DNA of 64,000 nucleotides, taken from the NCBI RefSeq assembly GCF_019423705.1, contig NZ_JAHZAX010000006.1:115477-179476 (forward strand), read 5' to 3'. How positions within the stretch are numbered: position 1 is the stretch's first letter; every line of letters begins with the position of its first letter. Source of the stretch: Ruminococcus sp. GTDB lineage: Bacteria; Bacillota; Clostridia; Oscillospirales; Ruminococcaceae. The position numbers and the translations under genes are program-made. Below the pieces are notes generated by a model. It had not been told where the DNA came from and searched no databases. It was given only the letters and a program-made list of their open reading frames with translations. This document shows positions 27,406 through 35,337 of the stretch, in pieces.

Positions 27406-28827
27406 ATGGATAATGACAATAAGACTCCCGTTAATAACAACGAGTGTGACAGCGATCTTAAATCGCTTATTTCAAATGCAATAGAGAATAAAAAAATACT
27501 TGATGAGTCAAATTCACCCGGCAGGACGGCTAACATACCTATCCCGACAAAGCCGCAGAATTCTGACAAAAAGTCCGACAGCGACAAGAGCGACAAACCA
27601 AAAAAGAAAAACAGCTGGAGCAAGAAAAAGAAAACAGGCGTTGCCCTTGGTATCGTATTCATCGTTTTCGTTCTTCTCATTGCACTTATAGTCGGAATAT
27701 TCTTCCACTATACTGGAATGCTTGACCGAAACAAGGATAACAAGCTCAATTACGGCAAAGCCCCTGTAAATTCCAGTGAGCTCACAGACGATTCAGATAC
27801 TTTTGACGCAAAGAAAAAAGAGGAAGAGCTGAGAGCTCAGCTCAACAAGCAGTCCTCAAAGATATCCAGCGAGGACGTTACAAATATCCTGCTTATCGGC
27901 GAGGATATCCGTGACACCGAGGAAGAAAGCCGTGGCAACACCGACGTTATGATGATAATTTCTATCAACACCAAAAACAAGACGGTGACTATGACCTCCC
28001 TTATGCGTGATATGTACATTTATATGGCGCAGTTTGACGAGGGCAACAGACTTAACAGCGCTTACTGGCACGGCGGCTGCGAATATCTCGAGCAATGTAT
28101 CGAGGATTATTTCGGTATCGAGATCGACAGATACGCAAGAGTTAATTTCTACTCCTTTATAGATATAGTTGAAACAGTCGGCGGAATAGATATGGAAGTA
28201 TCTAAGGAAGAAGCCGAGGGGATGAAGGCGCCTATGGGAGAGCAGAACAAGTACCTTAAAAACAAGAAGGGTACTGACTACATTGATATGGATAACTTTA
28301 AGGGCAAGAGCGATACTGACAAGGTCAAGCTTCACCTTAACGGCAATCAGGCACTTGCTTTTGCAAGACTTAGATATGTCGGCAACTCAGACTATGAGCG
28401 TACTGAACGTCAGAGACGTGTTATCTCAGAGATCATAACAGAGGCAAAAAAGCTCAATCTTGTTCAGCTTGACAAGCTCCTCAGCACAGTGCTCCCCGAG
28501 GTCAACACAGACTTGACAGACGGCGAGATCGCAAATCTCCTGCTCAACGCTTTCGACTATATGGATTATGATATCCAGCAGCTTAGAATACCTGCTGACG
28601 GATATTTCACAAATGAAGTCATTTACGGTATGGACGTGCTCAATCCAGACTTCACGGCGAACTCAGCGTTCATCCAGTCTATTGTTTACGGCAGCTGCAA
28701 GAACGTTGACGAGGCTATCGCCGAGTATCAAAAAGAAAACGCCACGGCGTATGATACGAACTATAACAACAATTATAATTACGACTACAATAACAATTAC
28801 AATTATAATTATAATTACGGCTACTGA
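27406..28827 (+). CDS. LytR-CpsA-Psr (LCP) family cell-wall glycopolymer ligase
   Basis: A 473-residue type II membrane protein. A charged cytoplasmic region (1-78, rich in Lys, Asp and Ser) precedes one transmembrane helix (about 80-104). The LCP domain (about 160-360) contains N-I-L-L-I-G-E-D-I-R-D, N-T-D-V-M-M-I, S-L-M-R-D-M and L-R-Y-V-G-N-S-D-Y-E-R-T-E-R-Q-R, the conserved Arg/Asp set that binds the polyprenyl-pyrophosphate substrate. Such enzymes attach teichoic-acid-like polymers or capsule to peptidoglycan. The last ~25 residues are almost only Asn and Tyr with a few Asp, an odd low-complexity tail. Single-gene unit. Confidence 0.9.
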   Translation: MDNDNKTPVNNNECDSDLKSLISNAIENKKILDESNSPGRTANIPIPTKPQNSDKKSDSDKSDKPKKKNSWSKKKKTGVALGIVFIVFVLLIALIVGIFFHYTGMLDRNKDNKLNYGKAPVNSSELTDDSDTFDAKKKEEELRAQLNKQSSKISSEDVTNILLIGEDIRDTEEESRGNTDVMMIISINTKNKTVTMTSLMRDMYIYMAQFDEGNRLNSAYWHGGCEYLEQCIEDYFGIEIDRYARVNFYSFIDIVETVGGIDMEVSKEEAEGMKAPMGEQNKYLKNKKGTDYIDMDNFKGKSDTDKVKLHLNGNQALAFARLRYVGNSDYERTERQRRVISEIITEAKKLNLVQLDKLLSTVLPEVNTDLTDGEIANLLLNAFDYMDYDIQQLRIPADGYFTNEVIYGMDVLNPDFTANSAFIQSIVYGSCKNVDEAIAEYQKENATAYDTNYNNNYNYDYNNNYNYNYNYGY

Positions 28828-28912
28828 CAAACAGAATATCATCTATCCGCTTCCGAAGTTTTTGGGGCGGACATTTTTTTGCCTTGTGAGAAAAAATATT
28901 TTTGAAAAAGCC

Positions 28913-28941
28913 TTGACAAATACCCTCGAGGGGTATATAAT
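28913..28941 (+). promoter_or_regulatory. csoR-copA promoter with overlapping CsoR operator
   Basis: Consensus TTGACA, 17 bp, consensus TATAAT. The 17-bp palindrome ATACCCTCGAGGGGTAT (28920-28936) fills the spacer, so bound repressor would block RNA polymerase. The A/T-flanked G-tract palindrome is the usual CsoR-family operator form. Confidence 0.85.
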
Positions 28942-28956
28942 GTAATCACAACAAAG

Positions 28957-28973
28957 ATACCCCTTGAGGGTAT
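28957..28973 (+). promoter_or_regulatory. Second CsoR operator, downstream of the transcription start
   Basis: ATACCCCTTGAGGGTAT is a second copy of the same palindrome, 37 bp from the first and about 10 bp after the expected start site. Confidence 0.8.
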
Positions 28974-28998
28974 TTAACATAGACAGGAGGTAAAAACA

Positions 28999-29328
28999 AT
29001 GGGCGACGGCAACGTTAATGAAAAATCCTGCGGCTGCTGCGATACTTGCAGACACAAGCACACTCCCCGTGACGAAAAGGAGATAAAACAGCTTAAAAAC
29101 AGGCTCAGCAGAGTTTCGGGACAGATAAACGGCATAATGAAAATGCTTGACGACAACCGCTACTGCGGCGATATTTTGATACAGGTGGCGGCGGTGGAAA
29201 GTGCTATGCAGAGCTTTGGATATCTGATTTTGCAGGAGCATATGCAGACCTGTATGGCGGAAGAGATAAAAAACGGCAATACCGCCGTGATAGATGAAGC
29301 GGTGGAGCTTGTGAAAAAGCTTAAATAA
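28999..29328 (+). CDS. csoR: CsoR-family copper-sensing repressor
   Basis: A 109-residue all-helical metal sensor (DUF156). The Cu(I) ligands are visible as Cys56 (R-Y-C-G-D), His81 and Cys85 (E-H-M-Q-T-C), the C-H-C set of true copper sensors rather than nickel or persulfide sensors. The helix R-L-S-R-V-S-G-Q-I-N-G-I is the family signature. Unusually, a Cys-rich N-terminal extension (Cys 11, 13, 14 and 17, followed by H-K-H) precedes the core. The gene is first in the csoR-copA operon and two palindromic operators lie in its own promoter, so autoregulation with derepression by Cu(I) is expected. Ribosome site AGGAGG. Confidence 0.92.
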   Translation: MGDGNVNEKSCGCCDTCRHKHTPRDEKEIKQLKNRLSRVSGQINGIMKMLDDNRYCGDILIQVAAVESAMQSFGYLILQEHMQTCMAEEIKNGNTAVIDEAVELVKKLK

Positions 29329-29352
29329 CGGCAAAAACTCACAATAGAAAGA

Positions 29353-31893
29353 ATGGTCGGGAAAATGAAAAATGCAAAATTCAATATAACGGGAATGAGC
29401 TGTGCGGCCTGCCAAGCCCGTATCGAAAAGGCGGTGTCAAAAGCGGATGGCGTAAAGAGCGTTAATGTCAATCTGCTCGCCAACAAGATGACGACTGAAT
29501 TTGACGAGAATGTCACGGACGTTGTGGCAATAATCAAGACTGTTCAGGACGCAGGATACGGCGCAAGCGAGGTGGGGGACGAGGCTGACAAAGGCAGCTC
29601 ACCTGTTGCGGCGGCGCAGGACGAAAGCAAGAAAATGAAAAAGCGCCTTTGGTGGTCGGTGGGATTTTTGGTGCCGCTGTTCTATATCTGTATGGGACAT
29701 ATGGCGAATATACCTATCCCCCCTATATTCACAGGCCACCACAATATGATGATATATGCGCTGACCCAGCTGTTGCTGACTGTGCCTATCATCGCAATAA
29801 ATTTCCATTACTTCTCAAACGGCTTCAAGAATCTTGTGCGCCGCTCCCCTAATATGGACAGCCTTATCGCTCTCGGTGCGGTGGCTTCCTTTATTTACAG
29901 CGTTTACGGAACATACAGAATGGCGTATTTTATGGGCAGGGGCGATCTTAGCTCGGCTCACGAATATATGATGAACCTTTATTATGAATCCTGCGGAATG
30001 ATACTCACGCTTATTACTGTGGGCAAGTATCTTGAAGCACGTTCAAAGGGCAAGACTGCTGACGCTGTGAACAAGCTTGTGAGCCTTGCGCCGAAAACTG
30101 CGGTGGTCATTCGTGACGGTAAGGAAGAGGAGATACCGGCGGAAAGCGTTGCTGTTGGCGATGTGTTCCTGCTGAAGGCTGGCTGGTCTGTGCCTTGCGA
30201 CGGCGTTATCATCGAAGGCAACTGCACGGTGGATCAGTCGGCGCTGACAGGTGAAAGCATACCTGTTGACAAGGCTATCGGCGACAGAGTTATGAGCGCC
30301 AGCGTATCGGCCGGTGGCTTTGCAAAGGTAAGATGTGAAAAGCAAGCAAAGGATTCAACTCTTTCGCAGATAATCGCACTTGTTGAGGACGCTTCCGCTT
30401 CAAAAGCCCCTGTGGCAAGACTTGCGGACAAGATAAGCGCAGTTTTCGTGCCTGTTGTTATAACTATTGCCGTCATATCCCTTGTGGTATGGCTGCTGCT
30501 TGGATACAGCTTTGCATTCGCACTTAATATGGCCATATCCGTGCTTGTTATATCCTGCCCTTGCTCGCTGGGTCTTGCAACGCCTACGGCAATAATGGTC
30601 GGCACAGGCAAGGCTGCGCAGTTCGGTATCCTTATCAAATCGGCGGAGAGCCTTGAAACTGCTCACAGCATTGACACGGTGGTGCTTGACAAGACAGGCA
30701 CTTGCACAGAGGGCAAGCCGCAGCTTATCACAGCCCAGCCTATGAACGGCTTTGACAGCGATGAGCTTCTCAGACTTTGCGGCTCGGCGGAAAGCGGTTC
30801 TTCTCACCCTCTTGCAAAGGCTGTTACTGAGCATTGCAAGGCGAATGGAATTGAGCTTGCGGCAACTGACAGCTACACAGAAACGGCAGGCGGAGGAATT
30901 TCCGCTGAGGTATCGGGCAGAAAAGTTCTCATCGGCAACAAGCGGCTTATGGATATGAGCGGTGTTGACATCTCAAATGGTGAAGAGCTTGCCCACAAGG
31001 GCGCTGAGCAGGGCGAGATACCACTTTACGCCGCTGTTGACGGCAAGCTTGCAGGAATACTCTTCATTGCGGACAAGATCAAGGAGACCAGCGCAGAAGC
31101 TATCAGCGGCTTCAAGAAGCTGGGCATTGAGACTGTTATGCTCACGGGCGACAATGTAAAGACCGCAAAGGCTATCCAGCAGAAGCTTGGCATTTCACAG
31201 GTAAGGGCGCAGCTTATGCCTGAGGACAAGGCGAAGATCATCAAGGAATTCCAGTCGCAGGGCAAAAAGGTGGCAATGATCGGCGACGGTATCAACGACG
31301 CCCCTGCCCTCACCACGGCAGACGTTGGTATAGCTATCGGTGCAGGACAGGATATCGCTATCGAATCCGCTGACATCGTGCTTATGAAGAGCGATCTCGG
31401 CGACGCTGTCACGGCTGTTAAGCTCAGCAGGAGCGTTATGAAAAACATCAAGGAAAATCTCTTCTGGGCGCTTATTTACAACTCATTGGGTATCCCTCTT
31501 GCGGCAGGCGTGTTCTATGGTCTGCTTGGCTGGAAGCTCAACCCGATGTTCGGTGCGGCGGCAATGAGCCTCAGCTCTGTATGCGTTGTAACAAATGCGC
31601 TGAGACTTAATCTTTTCAAGGACGGCAGAAACAGAAATTCTGTAAACGATAAAACTACCAATACAAATTTAACGGAGGACGGAAAAATGAAAAAGGTAAT
31701 GAAGATCGACGGAATGATGTGCTCACATTGCACAGGAACAGTTACAAAGGTGCTCAACGCTATCGACGGCGTGTCCGCTGAGGTATCTCTCGAGGATAAG
31801 TGCGCTTATATCACACTTGACAAGGACGTTGCAGACGATGTGCTCTCAAAGGCTGTTACTGACGCAGGCTACAAGGTAAAGGGCATAAAATAA
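29353..31893 (+). CDS. copA: Copper-exporting P1B-ATPase CopA with C-terminal CopZ-like domain
   Basis: An 846-residue Cu(I) export pump of the plasma membrane. The N-terminal HMA domain has G-M-S-C-A-A-C, and eight membrane segments include the C-P-C site (S-C-P-C-S-L-G-L). The phosphorylation loop D-K-T-G-T, the S-H-P-L nucleotide motif and G-D-G-I-N-D-A-P complete the core. After the usual end (near residue 760) the frame continues through an Asn/Thr-rich linker into a second HMA domain (G-M-M-C-S-H-C, residues ~779-846), which is a complete CopZ chaperone. An ATG at 29365 could be the real start. It is 24 bp after csoR. See the nested copZ entry. Confidence 0.93.
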   Translation: MVGKMKNAKFNITGMSCAACQARIEKAVSKADGVKSVNVNLLANKMTTEFDENVTDVVAIIKTVQDAGYGASEVGDEADKGSSPVAAAQDESKKMKKRLWWSVGFLVPLFYICMGHMANIPIPPIFTGHHNMMIYALTQLLLTVPIIAINFHYFSNGFKNLVRRSPNMDSLIALGAVASFIYSVYGTYRMAYFMGRGDLSSAHEYMMNLYYESCGMILTLITVGKYLEARSKGKTADAVNKLVSLAPKTAVVIRDGKEEEIPAESVAVGDVFLLKAGWSVPCDGVIIEGNCTVDQSALTGESIPVDKAIGDRVMSASVSAGGFAKVRCEKQAKDSTLSQIIALVEDASASKAPVARLADKISAVFVPVVITIAVISLVVWLLLGYSFAFALNMAISVLVISCPCSLGLATPTAIMVGTGKAAQFGILIKSAESLETAHSIDTVVLDKTGTCTEGKPQLITAQPMNGFDSDELLRLCGSAESGSSHPLAKAVTEHCKANGIELAATDSYTETAGGGISAEVSGRKVLIGNKRLMDMSGVDISNGEELAHKGAEQGEIPLYAAVDGKLAGILFIADKIKETSAEAISGFKKLGIETVMLTGDNVKTAKAIQQKLGISQVRAQLMPEDKAKIIKEFQSQGKKVAMIGDGINDAPALTTADVGIAIGAGQDIAIESADIVLMKSDLGDAVTAVKLSRSVMKNIKENLFWALIYNSLGIPLAAGVFYGLLGWKLNPMFGAAAMSLSSVCVVTNALRLNLFKDGRNRNSVNDKTTNTNLTEDGKMKKVMKIDGMMCSHCTGTVTKVLNAIDGVSAEVSLEDKCAYITLDKDVADDVLSKAVTDAGYKVKGIK
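31687..31893 (+). CDS. copZ: CopZ copper chaperone, nested in-frame within copA
   Basis: An in-frame ATG at 31687 is preceded by GGAGG (31674-31678) with an 8-base spacing, as good as any gene start in the window. Translation from it gives a complete 68-residue HMA chaperone starting M-K-K-V-M-K-I-D-G-M-M-C-S-H-C. The ~50 bases before it look like a former intergenic spacer that has become open. The likely result is two products: CopA with a tethered CopZ and free CopZ. The signal is seen directly; production of free CopZ is inference. Confidence 0.65.
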   Translation: MKKVMKIDGMMCSHCTGTVTKVLNAIDGVSAEVSLEDKCAYITLDKDVADDVLSKAVTDAGYKVKGIK

Positions 31894-31910
31894 TATCGGC
31901 ATAACGCAAA

Positions 31911-31947
31911 AGCAGGTACGGGAATTTATCCGCACCTGCTTTTTTTG
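31911..31947 (+). terminator. Terminator of the csoR-copA operon
   Basis: AGCAGGT/ACCTGCT stem extended by CGG/CCG, followed by TTTTTTT; upstream As make it usable from the other strand as well. Confidence 0.88.
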
Positions 31948-31981
31948 TTGCTTATATTTTTTATCTTTCTTTTGCTGCTGT

Positions 31982-34450
31982 TTAATTTGTCTCGCCGCTG
32001 TTATTATCGTCGGTGAGTGTTGGCATTTCAACGATCGCTTTGAACATATCGCCGTCAAGCTCTACCCTGAAAATGCCGCCGCAAGCTTCTGTGAAGCTCT
32101 TTGCTATCGACAGTCCAAGTCCGCTGCCGCCGTCAGTTCTCGATTTATCGCCACGGACGAAACGCTCTATTATCTCGTCCTCTGTAAAGTTTATTGGCGT
32201 TGCCGAAACGTTCTTTGCAGAGAAGATTATGCTGTCCGCTTTTTTGTACACATCAAGGAATATCCTTGTGCCGTCCATTGAATAATTCAGCGCATTGTCA
32301 ACGATATTTTGGAACACTCTGTAAAGCTTGTCGCCATCGCCCATAACCATTGCGCTGTCGGCATTGATATTGACCTTGACGGTCTTGCCGCTGTTTGCTA
32401 TCTTGTCCTCAGCGTCGGCGATACATTGATTTAGAAGCATTACAAAGTCAAGCTTTGCAAGGTTGACTTCAACGCCGCTGGTGGCTTTTGCGATACTGAA
32501 AACGTCATATACAATGACCTTGAGCTTCTGCGCTTTCTTATCCAATATCTGCACATAGCTTGAAGCCTCTTCGTCAAGTTCCATTTTCTTGAGCAAGTCG
32601 ATATAGCTGATGATAGAGGTCAGCGGCGTTTTCAGATCGTGGGAAACGTTCGTAACAAGCTCCACCTTCAAGCGCTCTGACTGTATCTGCTGCTCAACAG
32701 ACTCTCTTACCTTGTCTTGGATAGAATTGAGCTTTTGCGACTCTGCATAAACGCAGGAGCGCTTCTTTATCTTGCCCTCATAAGGCTTTTCTTCGCCAAG
32801 GCTGTCTATCTGTTTGCTAAGCTTTGAAAGCTGTGAGAAGTCACGGATATCCAATATTATCAGTACGAATGCCACAAAAAGCAAGAATAACTCAAATTCT
32901 GCGTCGGCATAATAATCGTATTCAAGGAACAGTATAATGCCGATCAAAACTGTTCTTACAGTCAGCTTTGTGCCAAGGGTCAGTCCGTGGAAATAGTGAT
33001 ACAGGGAAGTTTCTTTGTACTTGCGCCATATGAATTTGCAAAATCTGCAAATAAGGCTTTCTTTGAAGAAACACCTTGTTTTTATCTTGCCCACAAGCTG
33101 CATAAGCGAGCCAAGACTGATAAAATATAGCAGTGCAAACAGAGCTGTGCAAACTATATTACGCCACATATGCGCAGTAAATGTTGTATCAAAAAGCTGT
33201 GAAAAGATACTTGTTATATATCTCCAGCAATCAAGCATAAGAACAATGAACAAACAACTAACAGCCCACAATACCGCATAGACTTCAATAGGGGTCTTTT
33301 TCAAAATTCCCTTTTGCAGCCAGCGCTCTTCGCTTTCATCATTTGTATTATATGCGCAGATGATGAGCAGATAGCAGGACAGCAGCAGTTCTGCCGCACC
33401 AAAGCCTATGACAAAAAGCCTTGCCAGCTTCATATTGCTCAGCGCTTTTGCATAATGCTGTTCCAACGCCGTAAGCTTTTCAGTCTTTGGCGCAAAGAAC
33501 ACGGTTATGCCAGAGTCGTCATTATCTGTTGCCTTATAGTCAGACAGGTCGTAAAGATTTTCACATTTTGCCCATGCGTTTCCGTAATCGTCCTCATAAA
33601 AGCCATAGTCATAATCTTCATCATAATAGTAAATACCGTCGCTGCTGTAATAATTCCCGTCTGTTTCGTCATCTTGCAGTCTTTCTGAATATTTCAAACC
33701 ATTTCTAAGGTCAAGACCTTTTCTTGCATTGTATGATGAGTCAACATTATAAAAAGCTATTGGATCATAATTGCCGTAATTGTAAAAATATCTTCCGAAA
33801 TTATCGTAATAACTTCCGCCCACAGGCATAAGGTTATCGGCGTAAAATTCTTCGGTGTAATTGTCGAGATAATCAGCCGTGTTGTAATAATAGTCAACTA
33901 TCTGACCCGAAGAGGTCTTGTCACTCATAACCTCGTTATTGCGGCGAAGGATATAGTTTTTATGTGTGTCTTTATATTCCCTTATTTTATCCGCTTCATT
34001 GCTGTAATTCTTCTCGTTCTTTATGTTTGTGAGAAATCTTGTCTTGCCGTTTATCGTTATGCCGACGTAATAATTGAACTGGCTGTTAACAAGCTGTATG
34101 CCATTTTCTGTCTTTTTATATTTGTATCTGTTGTAATCAAGATAGTTTAGATAATCGTTGAACAGGTGCTTTGATTCTTTGTAATTCCAGTTATCGTCAA
34201 CATATCGAAGATACGCCGAAGCTGTCACGCACAGTTCTTCATACATTTCGTTTGAAGCGAGCTTATAGCTTTCCGATTTCAGATAAGACTTACTGCTGCT
34301 GTCAACATTGTTGTTTGAAAAAAGCACCAGCGAAAGGCAGCAGCCGCCTGCCACAAGGCAGGCAAGCACAAAGGCGATGGTCCTTGTCTTTTTTGAGGAA
34401 AAAACCTTGAACCAGTTCGTCTGCTCAAATTTTTTCGATTTTGTAGCCAA
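31982..34450 (-). CDS. Membrane sensor histidine kinase
   Basis: An 822-residue two-component kinase. There is one membrane helix near residue 30, then a large extracytoplasmic domain (about 50-335, very rich in Tyr, Asp and Asn), several more membrane helices (about 340-540), and the kinase core. The H box is H-D-L-K-T-P-L-T-S near residue 600, and the ATPase domain has an N box (N-I-V-D-N-A-L-N-Y) and G-G-S-G-L-G-L-S-I-A. It starts with TTG inside the last 26 bp of the response-regulator gene, so the two are translationally coupled. The extracellular domain matches nothing I recognise; the ligand is unknown. Confidence 0.88.
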   Translation of the reverse strand: MATKSKKFEQTNWFKVFSSKKTRTIAFVLACLVAGGCCLSLVLFSNNNVDSSSKSYLKSESYKLASNEMYEELCVTASAYLRYVDDNWNYKESKHLFNDYLNYLDYNRYKYKKTENGIQLVNSQFNYYVGITINGKTRFLTNIKNEKNYSNEADKIREYKDTHKNYILRRNNEVMSDKTSSGQIVDYYYNTADYLDNYTEEFYADNLMPVGGSYYDNFGRYFYNYGNYDPIAFYNVDSSYNARKGLDLRNGLKYSERLQDDETDGNYYSSDGIYYYDEDYDYGFYEDDYGNAWAKCENLYDLSDYKATDNDDSGITVFFAPKTEKLTALEQHYAKALSNMKLARLFVIGFGAAELLLSCYLLIICAYNTNDESEERWLQKGILKKTPIEVYAVLWAVSCLFIVLMLDCWRYITSIFSQLFDTTFTAHMWRNIVCTALFALLYFISLGSLMQLVGKIKTRCFFKESLICRFCKFIWRKYKETSLYHYFHGLTLGTKLTVRTVLIGIILFLEYDYYADAEFELFLLFVAFVLIILDIRDFSQLSKLSKQIDSLGEEKPYEGKIKKRSCVYAESQKLNSIQDKVRESVEQQIQSERLKVELVTNVSHDLKTPLTSIISYIDLLKKMELDEEASSYVQILDKKAQKLKVIVYDVFSIAKATSGVEVNLAKLDFVMLLNQCIADAEDKIANSGKTVKVNINADSAMVMGDGDKLYRVFQNIVDNALNYSMDGTRIFLDVYKKADSIIFSAKNVSATPINFTEDEIIERFVRGDKSRTDGGSGLGLSIAKSFTEACGGIFRVELDGDMFKAIVEMPTLTDDNNSGETN

Positions 34451-35132
34451 TTCCCCACACCACCTTCAAGTATTTCGGCTCTCTGGGATTTATCTCTATT
34501 TTCTCTCTGATGTGACGAATATGCACCATTACCGTGTTTTCAACGGCATAGGCGTCCTCATTCCACACTTTAGAATAAATTTCCTCGGCAGAAAATATCC
34601 TGCCGGCGTTTTTCATAAGAAGCTCAAGTATCTTGAGCTCTGTGGCGGTGAGCTTGACAGGTTCTCCGTCAACCTTTAGGCTTTTTGCCTGCGTGTCAAG
34701 CTCCAGTCCGCCGATCTCTATTATATCCGTTTTGTTTGCCGTGTCGATAGCGCCAAGCTGCATATATCTTCTCAAATTGCTTCTAACTCTCGCAACCAGC
34801 TCCATTGGATTGTAAGGCTTTGTTATGTAATCGTCCGCACCCATTGAAAGCCCCAGCACCTTATCGGTGTCCTCAGATTTTGCAGAAAGCACGAGTATCG
34901 GGATATTCTCCGTCGCTCTAATTTTCATCATCGTGGAAAGTCCGTCCAGCTTCGGCATCATCACGTCGATGAGGATAAGCTGGATGCTGTTTTCGGTGAG
35001 CTTTTCCAAAGCGTCAAGACCGTCATAGGCTTTTATTACCTTATAGCCCTCCATTTCAAGCAGCTTCGCAATTGCTCCGACTATATCTTTATCATCGTCC
35101 ACGACCAAAATCGTTGGATTTTTTATATCCAT
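34425..35132 (-). CDS. OmpR/PhoB-family response regulator
   Basis: A 235-residue DNA-binding response regulator. The receiver domain begins P-T-I-L-V-V-D-D-D and has the phosphorylated Asp in L-I-D-V-M-M-P, then the conserved Lys region (Y-I-T-K-P). The C-terminal winged helix (T-A-T-E-L-K-I-L-E-L-L, and V-E-N-T-V-M-V-H-I-R-H-I-R) is typical of the OmpR class. I place the start at ATG 35132 behind GAAGGGG; an upstream in-frame ATG at 35177 gives an unlikely basic extension. The partner kinase gene overlaps its end. Targets are not evident from the sequence. Confidence 0.92.
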   Translation of the reverse strand: MDIKNPTILVVDDDKDIVGAIAKLLEMEGYKVIKAYDGLDALEKLTENSIQLILIDVMMPKLDGLSTMMKIRATENIPILVLSAKSEDTDKVLGLSMGADDYITKPYNPMELVARVRSNLRRYMQLGAIDTANKTDIIEIGGLELDTQAKSLKVDGEPVKLTATELKILELLMKNAGRIFSAEEIYSKVWNEDAYAVENTVMVHIRHIREKIEINPREPKYLKVVWGIGYKIEKI

Positions 35133-35276
35133 TTTTGCACGACCCCTTCTCTTTTTACAGTCAATATTATAATCCATATTCTTTAAAAACAGCCGAATGT
35201 ATTTCTTAATTAAATCTTAAGCTATCAAGGCTGCACTCGGCTTATTAATTATAACACACTTTCCTCCCGAATACAA

Positions 35277-35309
35277 CAAAAACGGACGAATTTTGCGATC
35301 CGTCCGTTT
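35277..35309 (-). terminator. Terminator of the solute-binding protein gene
   Basis: AAACGGACG pairs with CGTCCGTTT; on the minus strand the stem is followed by TTTTTG. The 35133-35276 gap holds no other feature. Confidence 0.85.
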
Positions 35310-35337
35310 CTGAAAATAGAAGGTAATATTTAGTTGT

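Noticed and set aside
28740..28826. CRISPR-like or satellite repeat at the end of the LCP gene
   Set aside because: The repeated AAT/TAC units are in frame and encode the Asn/Tyr tail; there is no spacer structure.
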